A stretch of 5,600 nt of DNA from Thermoguttaceae bacterium (GTDB lineage Bacteria > Planctomycetota > Planctomycetia > Pirellulales > Thermoguttaceae). Shown piece by piece: positions 1-5,600 of this stretch; within the stretch, counting starts at the first letter, position 1, and each line of letters starts with the position of its first letter. Position numbers and translations under genes: made by a program. Where the stretch lies: contig JAQVID010000268.1 in NCBI GenBank assembly GCA_028695865.1, positions 1 through 5,600 on the forward strand, read 5' to 3'. Below the pieces are notes generated by a model. It made no database searches, was not told the origin of the DNA, and saw only the letters and a program-made list of their open reading frames with translations.

Positions 1-1
1 T

Positions 2-748
2 CACACCCCGCATAAAGAATCCCGCACCCCGGAGAGCGCGACCGCCTTTTTGGCTAAGCTCAAAGAATATGATATGACCGTTTCTTGTGTTTTCCTTGGT
101 TTCGTCGGCGAAAGCTATGAAACGATTGAAATCGCGTCGAAAACAGTCGGCTTTGTTCCGCAAGCGACCCGGGCCGCCCGATTTGCCGAATCGCGAGAAA
201 TCTCCGACTTCGTGAAACTTTTGGGGGTCGAGGCGATTGGCGCGCACGTCGGTTTCGTTCCGCACGACCCGGCCAGTGCCGATTATAAGGACATGGTTTC
301 TTCGATTCAGCAACTTTGCGATTATCTTAAAGGAAACGGTCAGCGACTTCATCTGGAAACAGGACAGGAAAAACCGGAAGCGTTACTTGCGTTTATTTCG
401 GACGTCAATCGTGACAACCTGTTTATCAATTTTGACCCGGCCAATCTTATTCTTTACGGAATGGGCGACCCGATCGGTTCACTCAAAAAAGTTGGTCATT
501 TGGTTCGAAGTGTTCACTGCAAAGACGCTACGACCACGACTGGCCGGCTTGGCATTGATTGGGGTTGTGAAGTTCCGTTCGGACAAGGTGAAGTCAACGC
601 CGGGCTTTTCCTCAAAACGCTCAAAGAGATCGGATTTGAAGGTCCCATTACGATCGAGCGGGAAATTCCCGAAGAGCCAAGCCGTCAGAAACGGGAAATA
701 TCCCAAGCGCTTAATCTTATCCACGCGATTGAAGATCAGGTCTGGTAG
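2..748 (+). CDS. Sugar phosphate isomerase/epimerase-like TIM-barrel protein, 5'-partial
   Basis: Probable cytoplasmic metal-dependent sugar isomerase or epimerase of the xylose isomerase-like TIM-barrel superfamily (AP-endonuclease 2 fold). The frame is open from position 2 with no in-frame ATG ahead of conserved-looking sequence (HTPHKESRTPES...), so the gene begins before the window. The TTG at 50 is an internal leucine codon, not a start. Counting from position 2, 248 residues are visible against about 270-300 for the family, so roughly 30-45 residues are missing. Candidate metal ligands fit the family pattern: E119 in HLETGQE, D145 in NFDPAN, H172 in VHCKDA and E219 in ITIERE. The segment GAHVGFVPHDP is also typical. 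It ends with TAG 48 nt before the next gene and is probably cotranscribed with it. Family members act on varied substrates (ketoses, hydroxypyruvate, inosose), and none can be assigned here. The fold call is firm; the reaction is inferred. Confidence 0.88.
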   Translation, partial: HTPHKESRTPESATAFLAKLKEYDMTVSCVFLGFVGESYETIEIASKTVGFVPQATRAARFAESREISDFVKLLGVEAIGAHVGFVPHDPASADYKDMVSSIQQLCDYLKGNGQRLHLETGQEKPEALLAFISDVNRDNLFINFDPANLILYGMGDPIGSLKKVGHLVRSVHCKDATTTTGRLGIDWGCEVPFGQGEVNAGLFLKTLKEIGFEGPITIEREIPEEPSRQKREISQALNLIHAIEDQVW

Positions 749-777
749 ACCGGTTTTACTCGTGTTTTGAATTTTTC

Positions 778-784
778 GAAAGGA
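778..784 (+). promoter_or_regulatory. Ribosome binding site that supports the ATG at 797
   Basis: GAAAGGA is purine-rich and Shine-Dalgarno-like, and lies 12 nt before the ATG at 797. An in-frame TTG at 767 would place this motif inside the coding sequence, so the motif favours 797 as the start. The spacing is somewhat long, but the esterase gene at 2138 has the same 12-nt spacing. Confidence 0.5.
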
Positions 785-796
785 TCATATATAACT

Positions 797-1102
797 ATGC
801 CGCGTATTTCAAAAACGTTTACTCATACGCTTGGTCGGGAGGAAGCCGCCAAGCGTCTTAAATCCGCAATTGCCCGGGAAAAAATCAAAAAGGCATTTGC
901 CGTTTCCGAGCCGTCCGAGAATTGGATCGACGATTACCATTTGAATTATTCCATGAAGGTTTTCACGTATCCCATTGCCGGCGACCTGGTGATCAATGAT
1001 GCGGATATTGTGGTCAATATTGAACTTCCGGTTGTCGCTGTCATGGTTACCGGCATGATTGAGGATCAATTACAGCAGCAGATGAAAGAATTTCTTACGT
1101 GA
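797..1102 (+). CDS. Polyhydroxyalkanoic acid system family-like small protein
   Basis: A 101-residue protein that resembles the polyhydroxyalkanoic acid granule/system family (PHA_gran_rgn), whose members are about 90-110 residues long and whose biochemical role is poorly defined. What is seen: an N-terminal HTLGREEAAKRLKSAI segment matching the family's opening strand and amphipathic helix, W43 followed by a beta-rich stretch, a G-x-L-x-x-x-D segment at 62-68 (GDLVINDAD), ELP at 76-78, and a C-terminal amphipathic helix (IEDQLQQQMKEFL). No signal peptide or membrane segment is visible. ATG 797 was chosen because a Shine-Dalgarno-like GAAAGGA precedes it and family members begin close to this point; TTG 767 would add ten unconserved-looking residues. 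The gene sits between an isomerase and a dehydrogenase, with its stop 1 nt before the next start, so all three are probably coexpressed. No PHA synthase or phasin gene is in the window, so a PHA role rests on family naming only. Confidence 0.72.
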   Translation: MPRISKTFTHTLGREEAAKRLKSAIAREKIKKAFAVSEPSENWIDDYHLNYSMKVFTYPIAGDLVINDADIVVNIELPVVAVMVTGMIEDQLQQQMKEFLT

Positions 1103-1103
1103 T

Positions 1104-2072
1104 ATGATGAAAATAGTCGTACTCGACGGTTATACCTTGAATCCGGGCGATTTGGATTGGGAACCACTGGCCCGGTTCGGTGAGTTGGCCGTTTACGATC
1201 GAACGCGTCCGGAAGAAGTCTATGACCGAATTGCAAAAGCTCAAGTTGTTTTTACCAACAAGGTCATACTTGACAAAACCATGATAGACCGGCTTGACCA
1301 GATCAAATTTATTGGCGTTTTGGCCACGGGTTATAATGTCGTCGATTTATCAGCGGCCAAGGCGAGAGGTATTATGGTTTCGAACATACCGGCCTATGGT
1401 ACTGATTCCGTGGCGCAGTGGACGTTTGCCCACCTGCTCAATCTTGCTTCCCGAATTGCCGAGTCGAGCGGCGCGGTTCGCGCCGGTCAGTGGACGACTT
1501 CGCCCGATTTTTCTTTTTGGCGTGGACCGTTAATTGAACTGACAGGCAAGACGTTTGGACTTGTCGGATTTGGGGCCATTGGTCGGCGAGTGGCGACTAT
1601 TGCTGCCGCGTTTGGCATGCGAGTCGTTGGATACAGTCGGCACCTTCAGCCGGGACAAGTGATTCACGGCGTTTCAAGTGTTGATCTTGACACCTTGCTG
1701 AAAACCAGCGATGTTGTTTCGCTTCACTGCCCGTTGAACGAGAACAGTCGCGGCATGATCAATGCGGCTGCCTTGGCCAAAATGAAGCCGGGTGCCTTTT
1801 TGATCAATACAGGACGCGGACCGCTTATTGATGAGCAAGCAGTGGCGGACGCCTTGGAATCAGGTCAGCTTGGCGGCTTTGGAGCCGATGTTCTTTCGAC
1901 CGAACCCCCTTTGGCGGACAATCCGCTTTTATCCGCAAAGAACTGTTATCTTACTCCGCACAACGCGTGGGCTACGCGGGAAGCCCGCCAGCGGCTCCTC
2001 AATACGGCGTCGCAAAATCTGGAATCGTTCATTTCCGGATCGCCGCGAAACATCGTCAACGGACTCAACTGA
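1104..2072 (+). CDS. D-2-hydroxyacid dehydrogenase, glycerate dehydrogenase/hydroxypyruvate reductase type
   Basis: A 322-residue NAD(P)-dependent oxidoreductase of the D-isomer-specific 2-hydroxyacid dehydrogenase family, at the family's usual length. It should interconvert a 2-keto acid and a D-2-hydroxy acid. The opening MKIVVLDGYTLNPGDL and the segment GVLATGYNVVDLSAAKARGI resemble glycerate dehydrogenases (hydroxypyruvate reductases), so that is the likeliest substrate, by resemblance only. Order: split N- and C-terminal catalytic domain around a Rossmann domain with GFGAIG at 155-160. The catalytic set is intact: R238 in NTGRG, E267 in STEPP and H286 in LTPHNAW. After the second Rossmann strand the sequence is VVGYSRH (174-180), lacking the acidic residue typical of NAD users. 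The start is ATG 1104, 1 nt after the previous TGA, which suggests translational coupling; the adjacent ATG at 1107 matches the usual family start equally well. It ends with TGA and no terminator hairpin follows. Confidence 0.93.
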   Translation: MMKIVVLDGYTLNPGDLDWEPLARFGELAVYDRTRPEEVYDRIAKAQVVFTNKVILDKTMIDRLDQIKFIGVLATGYNVVDLSAAKARGIMVSNIPAYGTDSVAQWTFAHLLNLASRIAESSGAVRAGQWTTSPDFSFWRGPLIELTGKTFGLVGFGAIGRRVATIAAAFGMRVVGYSRHLQPGQVIHGVSSVDLDTLLKTSDVVSLHCPLNENSRGMINAAALAKMKPGAFLINTGRGPLIDEQAVADALESGQLGGFGADVLSTEPPLADNPLLSAKNCYLTPHNAWATREARQRLLNTASQNLESFISGSPRNIVNGLN

Positions 2073-2082
2073 CTCAATACCA

Positions 2083-2107
2083 TTCAATATAATTCAATTC
2101 AATTCAA
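2083..2107 (+). repeat. TTCAA pentanucleotide microsatellite
   Basis: Read in five-base steps, this stretch is TTCAA, TATAA, TTCAA, TTCAA, TTCAA: four exact copies and one variant. It makes up much of the AT-rich spacer between the dehydrogenase and the esterase, and the variant unit forms part of a TATAAT hexamer. It may simply be slippage-prone sequence in a promoter region. Confidence 0.75.
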
Positions 2108-2114
2108 CTATAAT
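2088..2114 (+). promoter_or_regulatory. Candidate promoter region with two TATAAT boxes for the esterase gene
   Basis: Two exact TATAAT hexamers start at 2088 and 2109, 21 bp apart, inside a 65-bp AT-rich spacer that stands out from the GC-richer genes on either side. No good -35 box is visible: the best-placed match for the first box is TCAACT at 2065-2070, with a 17-bp spacer and 3 of 6 matches to TTGACA. The first box would give a leader of roughly 35-40 nt that retains the ribosome binding site. The second would start transcription almost on top of that site, so the first is more plausible. Promoter function is inferred from sequence alone, and the esterase could also be read through from the upstream cluster. 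Confidence 0.4.
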
Positions 2115-2119
2115 CCAAC

Positions 2120-2125
2120 AGGGAA
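2120..2125 (+). promoter_or_regulatory. Ribosome binding site of the esterase gene
   Basis: AGGGAA is a Shine-Dalgarno-like motif 12 nt before the ATG at 2138. It supports that start, as does the signal peptide that begins directly at it. Confidence 0.5.
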
Positions 2126-2137
2126 TGCAAGAATACA

Positions 2138-3670
2138 ATGAAACGAATAACAACAATAGCTCTCTTGCTCGTTGTGCTGTGCGTTAGCTGGACGTGTATC
2201 GCTCAGGCTGATGTACGGGTTCCGAAAACGATCACCGATAACGCGGTTCTTCAGCGGGATGTTCCGGTCAACGTTTGGGGGTGGGCCGATCCGGGCGAAA
2301 AAGTCACCGTAACGTTTGGCAAAGCAACTGCACAAGCGACGACCGATCCTGATGGTCGGTGGATGGCGAAACTCCCGGCGATGGAAGCGGCGCTGGTCGG
2401 TAAAGACCTTGTTATTACCGGTAAGAACGTCCTCACGTTTCGCAATGTGGTCGTGGGAGAAGTGTGGGTTTGCGGCGGTCAGTCGAATATGGAACAGCCG
2501 CTCGACTCCTGGGGACAAGCTCGTCTGGCCTGCACGGAAGAAGAAGCCAACGGCGATTACAGTTACATCCGTTACAATCGGGCCGTGCACCTGCTGTCTG
2601 CCGAACCGCTTGAAGATGTTGAGTGTCCCGGATGGCTTGAATGCAAAAACGGTGACCAAAAACGTTGTACCGCCGCAGGTTTCCATTTTGCTGTTCGTTT
2701 GCACAAGGAACTTGGTGTTCCTGTCGGATTGATTGACGTTAATTGGGGAGGAAGTAAAATCGACTGGTGGGTACCCGACGAGGGTTGGAAACTTCTGCCG
2801 GAATTGGAATCTTATGTCGGTGATATGCAAAAGGCTCGCGACCTTGTTCTCAAGGCTCCCGATTACAAAAAAGCGACCGTTGGAATGTCTCGCAACGCTT
2901 ATGCCAAGAAGAGCTCGAACTTGATTGGCGCCATGTACAACGCCATGATGGCCGCGTGGACCAAGTACACAATTCGCGGCGCAATCTGGTATCAAGGCTG
3001 TTCCAATACAGGGGACCGCGAAATGTATTACTATAAGCAAAAAGCGATGATCGCTCAATGGCGAAAGATTTGGGATCAGGGCGACTTCCCCTTCTACTGG
3101 GTACAGCTTGCCAACTTCACAGCCGTCGTTGACGATCCGAACGTTTCGAGCAACTGGCCCGCTCTTCGCGATGCGCAAACGAAATGTCTTGATGTCGCCA
3201 ACACGGGACAGGCGGTCATTATTGACATTGGCGAAACAAACGACATTCACCCTCGTAACAAGTACGACGTGGGCAACCGTTTGGCTCTTTGGTCTTTGGC
3301 AAATATCTTTGGTCAGAAGATTGAATTCAAAAGTCCCATGTTCAAAGAGTTGAACATTCAGGGGAATAAGGCCGTGGTGAAATTTGACTCTGTTGGCGGC
3401 GGACTCATTGTCGGACGCAAAGACGGACGTTTTCCTGTTTATGAAGACACCGGAGCCGGACTTTCCCGATTCGCCGTTGCCGGAGCCGATCAGAAATGGT
3501 ATTGGGCGGACGCAAAGATCGTTGCCAAAGACACGGTTGAAGTGTCGTGCGACAAGGTTGCCCAGCCGGTTGCTGTTCGCTATGCCTGGCAAGCCAATCC
3601 GCTTGGCTGTAATCTGTATTCCAAGGAAGGACTTCCCGCCACTCCGTTCAGAACGGACGATTGGAAGTAA
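2138..3670 (+). CDS. Exported sialate O-acetylesterase-like SGNH hydrolase
   Basis: A 510-residue secreted carbohydrate esterase of the sialate O-acetylesterase (SASA) family, expected to remove O-acetyl groups from acetylated sugars or polysaccharides outside the cytoplasm. A Sec signal peptide is clear: MKR, a hydrophobic core (about residues 7-19), then probable cleavage after AQA at 22-24. No lipobox is seen. A beta-sandwich-like N-terminal segment (NAVLQRDVPVNVWGWADPGEKV) comes before the SGNH core. Catalytic elements: the nucleophile S116 in CGGQSNM, NWGGS at 202-206, WYQG at 284-287, and the Asp-His pair D369/H371 in NDIHPRNKYDVGNRLA. The C-terminus NLYSKEGLPATPFRTDDW is characteristic, so the protein is complete. 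The block usually written WYQGESN reads WYQGCSN here. The family name does not prove sialic acid as substrate: such enzymes are common in polysaccharide degraders. No glycoside hydrolase or sulfatase gene is in the window to refine this. It lies 65 bp after the dehydrogenase and converges on metXW. Confidence 0.93.
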   Translation: MKRITTIALLLVVLCVSWTCIAQADVRVPKTITDNAVLQRDVPVNVWGWADPGEKVTVTFGKATAQATTDPDGRWMAKLPAMEAALVGKDLVITGKNVLTFRNVVVGEVWVCGGQSNMEQPLDSWGQARLACTEEEANGDYSYIRYNRAVHLLSAEPLEDVECPGWLECKNGDQKRCTAAGFHFAVRLHKELGVPVGLIDVNWGGSKIDWWVPDEGWKLLPELESYVGDMQKARDLVLKAPDYKKATVGMSRNAYAKKSSNLIGAMYNAMMAAWTKYTIRGAIWYQGCSNTGDREMYYYKQKAMIAQWRKIWDQGDFPFYWVQLANFTAVVDDPNVSSNWPALRDAQTKCLDVANTGQAVIIDIGETNDIHPRNKYDVGNRLALWSLANIFGQKIEFKSPMFKELNIQGNKAVVKFDSVGGGLIVGRKDGRFPVYEDTGAGLSRFAVAGADQKWYWADAKIVAKDTVEVSCDKVAQPVAVRYAWQANPLGCNLYSKEGLPATPFRTDDWK

Positions 3671-3755
3671 TACGTCTGAACGTCATACGGCCGGTGAAAG
3701 GTCGGGTAAAACGATTCAGGCTTGACTCGAACGTTGTCACGCGTTTGTCGCCCCG

Positions 3756-3783
3756 CCCGGACTCCTTGAGAACAGAGCCCGGG
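3756..3783 (+). terminator. GC-rich hairpin, possible weak terminator or mRNA 3' structure
   Basis: CCCGGACTC at 3756-3764 can pair with GAGCCCGGG at 3775-3783: eight base pairs with one A-C mismatch and a 10-nt loop. It lies 85 nt after the esterase stop. On the + strand no T-run follows (ACGAAAGG comes next), so it is not a standard intrinsic terminator. It could act as an RNA-end-stabilising structure. Its right arm overlaps the first 16-bp repeat unit. Confidence 0.3.
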
Positions 3784-3858
3784 ACGAAAGGGGACTGGAA
3801 TTAAAGAGGTCCGGGACTAAAGAGAGCCGGGACTAAAGCGAGCCGGAATGAGAGAATC
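3779..3858 (+). repeat. Five tandem degenerate 16-bp repeats
   Basis: Five adjacent units start at 3779, 3795, 3811, 3827 and 3843, exactly 16 bp apart. Taking unit 3 (CCGGGACTAAAGAGAG) as consensus, units 1 to 5 differ at 4, 5, 0, 1 and 7 positions. Units 2 and 5 share a GGAAT variant in place of GGGAC. The + strand is purine-rich throughout. Sixteen bases is not a multiple of three, and no open frame uses the array, so it is non-coding. Units 3 and 4 look like the most recent duplication, and the ends look decayed. There are no unique spacers, so it is not a CRISPR. Confidence 0.85.
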
Positions 3859-3874
3859 GGGCCGCCTCCCTGCC

Positions 3875-3912
3875 ATGTGTACCATGAACATTGATGTGTA
3901 CCATGAACATTG
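3875..3912 (+). repeat. Perfect 19-bp tandem duplication
   Basis: ATGTGTACCATGAACATTG occurs at 3875-3893 and again, identically and immediately adjacent, at 3894-3912. Each copy has a short imperfect dyad (ATGT ... ACAT). It lies 28 bp beyond the 3' end of metXW and 16 bp after the 16-bp array. The identity of the two copies suggests a recent duplication or a constrained site; which one cannot be told from the sequence. Confidence 0.95.
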
Positions 3913-3940
3913 AATGGAAGGATGGCCTTTGAGACGTGCC

Positions 3941-5599
3941 TTACGATTTGCTCAAAACGACAATGGCAACGTCCGCGTTCAGATTCGGATCGTCTTCGAC
4001 GATGAGTCCGTTTTCGGTATCCAACGCGACCTGACGGTGAATGCGATAGCCTTTTTCCTTACAGAAGTCGTGGAAGTCGTTGATCGTGAGAAAGCGGACG
4101 TCGTTCGTATTGAACCATTTACGGCCTGGTCGCGGATCGGTATGAGGTGCCCGACCGTTTTCGTGTAATTCGTCTAAATATTTTCGCCATCCCAAATTGG
4201 GAAAACTGACAATGGCTCTGGTCCCGACGCGCAGCATCTCATCGAGGACAAGCTCAACATTCCGGACCGACTGGAGCGTCTTCGACAGAATCACGAAATC
4301 AAATTGCTTGTCGTAAAACGAATGAAGGCCGTCGTTCAAGTCGGCATGAATAACGTCGAGTCCATTTTCGATACATCGGAGAATATAGCGTTCCTCAATT
4401 TCGATTCCGACAATGCGTTCGTGTCCGGCTTCTTTGAGATGAGCTAACAGGTCGCCTTTTCCGCAGCCCAAATCGAGAATCTTCATTCGGGGCGGAATGA
4501 GATCGACAATTCGCTCGTAGTCAATGCGACAAGTTTTGCGTTGGGACGCGTCTTCTTCGTCCGCGGGATCAATACGTGGCCGCAATCCCTTGTGACTGGT
4601 CGCTTCGATATAAGAATTTTTCAAAAACGCGCAGATCATGCGACCATACGAATCCAGTTCGTTAGGGAGTAAAAAGGCGTCGTGGCCGCAATCACTTTTG
4701 ATTTCGCAATAGCTGATTCGCTTGTCGCCGTCGATGGCCGCGTCGACCAGTTCACGCGATTGGAACGGAGGAAAGAGCCAGTCGGACGAAAAGCTCATAA
4801 GCAACCACCGGCACATCGATTTTCGCATGGTTCGCGATAATTCGGCCGGTGTTTTACCAAGCTCACAAGTATCAATCGCCATGGAAAGAACAAGATAACT
4901 GTTGGCGTCGAAGCGTTCAACGAACTTGTCGCCCTGGTGCGCAAGATAGGACCCGACGGAAAACTTCGTTTCAAACGAGGTGTGCGACTGACGGACATCG
5001 TTATTGTTTTCGCCAAACTTTTTTCGCATCGACTCAAGCGAAAGATATGTAATGTGACCAAGCATGCGCGCAATGGCCAGACCAGTGGCCGGTAAATTCC
5101 CTTTGTCATAGTATTGACCATCGCAAAAATGGGGGTCGCCGACAATGGCATTTCGCGCAACAATGTCAAACGCCAAGGCTTGACTCGTCAAGTGAGCGGA
5201 AGTCGCAATGGCGATACAAGCGACGACCTTGTCGGGAAAACGAGTACCCCAAACAAGCGTCATGAGTCCGCCGAGCGATCCGCCCACCACGGCAAGGAGA
5301 CGTGAAATCCCCAAATGCTCCTCGACCAGTTTTCGCTGGACTTCAACGATGTCTTCAATAGTGATTTCCGGGAAGCTCATTCCGTAAGGGCGACCGGTTC
5401 GCGGGTCAATACTGTCTGGTCCGGTTGTACCGCGGCAGCCCCCCAGTACGTTGGGACAGATCACGAAATATTTGTTCGTATCAACATATTTTCCGGGCCC
5501 GATGAGAATATCCCACCAGCCGGGATCGTCGTTTTGGTCGTGCGACGCGACATGGGAATCGCCTGAAAGCGCATGGCAAATCAAAATGGCGTTGTCTTT
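3941..5599 (-). CDS. metXW: MetX-MetW fusion: homoserine O-acyltransferase with C-terminal MetW domain, 5'-partial
   Basis: The MetX part transfers an acetyl (or succinyl) group from CoA to homoserine, the committed step to methionine. MetW is a methyltransferase-fold protein required for methionine synthesis in several bacteria and usually encoded beside metX. 552 residues are visible, numbered from the first whole codon at 5599. The opening KDNAILICHALSGDSHVA is MetX sequence with no start, so about 45-60 N-terminal residues lie outside; the TTG at 5584 is internal. MetX, about 1-325: PGWWD 26-30, RGTTGPDSIDP 56-66, nucleophile S108 in GGSLGG, ARMLGHITYLS 177-187, D273 in SDWLFPP and H306 in CGHDAF, an intact alpha/beta-hydrolase triad. 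A linker with acidic residues covers about 326-357. MetW, about 358-552: SAM-motif DLGCGKG 376-382, GIEIEE 398-403, ILSKTLQ 437-443 and AIVSFPN 462-468. It ends with TAA. No stop or frame change separates the two halves. Acetyl versus succinyl donor cannot be decided here. Confidence 0.95.
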   Translation of the reverse strand, partial: KDNAILICHALSGDSHVASHDQNDDPGWWDILIGPGKYVDTNKYFVICPNVLGGCRGTTGPDSIDPRTGRPYGMSFPEITIEDIVEVQRKLVEEHLGISRLLAVVGGSLGGLMTLVWGTRFPDKVVACIAIATSAHLTSQALAFDIVARNAIVGDPHFCDGQYYDKGNLPATGLAIARMLGHITYLSLESMRKKFGENNNDVRQSHTSFETKFSVGSYLAHQGDKFVERFDANSYLVLSMAIDTCELGKTPAELSRTMRKSMCRWLLMSFSSDWLFPPFQSRELVDAAIDGDKRISYCEIKSDCGHDAFLLPNELDSYGRMICAFLKNSYIEATSHKGLRPRIDPADEEDASQRKTCRIDYERIVDLIPPRMKILDLGCGKGDLLAHLKEAGHERIVGIEIEERYILRCIENGLDVIHADLNDGLHSFYDKQFDFVILSKTLQSVRNVELVLDEMLRVGTRAIVSFPNLGWRKYLDELHENGRAPHTDPRPGRKWFNTNDVRFLTINDFHDFCKEKGYRIHRQVALDTENGLIVEDDPNLNADVAIVVLSKS

Positions 5600-5600
5600 G

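Larger units (their letters stand above)
3671..3940. other. Convergent intergenic region, repeat-rich and non-coding
   Basis: This 270-bp gap separates the stop codons of the esterase (+) and metXW (-). No convincing coding sequence occupies it. It holds a GC-rich hairpin, a degenerate array of 16-bp units and a perfect 19-bp tandem duplication, listed separately. Between the esterase stop and the hairpin (3671-3755) I see nothing recognisable. Neither gene has a classical hairpin plus T-run terminator here. Confidence 0.8.

Noticed and set aside
50..748. TTG at 50 as the start of the isomerase gene
   Set aside because: The frame is open to the window edge and the upstream residues look like family sequence, so the gene is truncated by the window rather than starting here.
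237..770. Overlapping +3-type frame of 177 codons inside the isomerase gene
   Set aside because: Arginine/serine-rich low-information translation with no domain; a shadow of the real frame.
2108..3592. A 494-codon open frame on the minus strand opposite the esterase gene
   Set aside because: The esterase frame has a signal peptide, intact catalytic motifs and a family C-terminus. The antisense product shows no recognisable domain, and its length is explained by codon bias of the real gene.
3779..3912. The repeat region as a CRISPR array
   Set aside because: The units abut directly with no unique spacers, the two repeat families differ, and no cas genes are present.
3928..3956. TTTGAG ... 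CTCAAA inverted repeat across the metXW stop as a terminator
   Set aside because: Only six base pairs with a 17-nt loop, and no T-run on either strand; easily due to chance.
3914..4168. Small plus-strand open frame beginning MEGWPLRRALRFAQNDN
   Set aside because: It lies mostly antisense to the MetW C-terminus, which explains the sequence. Its start resembles spurious proteins derived from intergenic repeats, and no homologous domain is seen.
3941..5584. TTG at 5584 (minus strand) as the start of metXW
   Set aside because: It falls inside the conserved MetX segment NAILICHALSGDSHVA; the real start lies beyond the right edge.

Overview
The window most resembles a chromosomal segment of a planctomycete (Planctomycetota). 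The evidence is indirect: moderate GC (about half, by eye), planctomycete-like wording in the sugar isomerase and the PHA-system-like protein, a secreted sialate O-acetylesterase-type enzyme, and MetX fused to MetW. There is no rRNA or other marker gene, so this placement is an inference.

Layout. Positions 2-2072 (+) hold a tight cluster of three genes. The first is a sugar phosphate isomerase/epimerase-like TIM barrel whose 5' end lies outside the window. The second is a 101-aa protein resembling the polyhydroxyalkanoate granule/system family. The third is a D-2-hydroxyacid (glycerate-type) dehydrogenase, which starts 1 nt after the preceding stop codon. A 65-bp AT-rich spacer with a TTCAA microsatellite and two TATAAT boxes follows. 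Next is a 510-aa exported sialate O-acetylesterase-like SGNH hydrolase (2138-3670, +). A convergent 270-bp intergenic region carries a hairpin, five tandem 16-bp units and a perfect 19-bp tandem duplication. The rest of the window (3941-5599, -) is one long frame encoding homoserine O-acyltransferase (MetX) fused in frame to the MetW methyltransferase-fold protein. Its N-terminus lies beyond the right edge.

How the genes relate. The isomerase, small protein and dehydrogenase are probably cotranscribed. The two enzymes suggest sugar or hydroxy-acid (for example glycerate/hydroxypyruvate) conversion, but no substrate can be read from the sequence. The esterase has its own candidate promoter and would deacetylate carbohydrates outside the cytoplasm. 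The metXW gene is a separate convergent unit for methionine biosynthesis.

The most notable items are the MetX-MetW fusion and the repeat-rich convergent spacer. I found no CRISPR array, tRNA, rRNA, insertion sequence or defence system.
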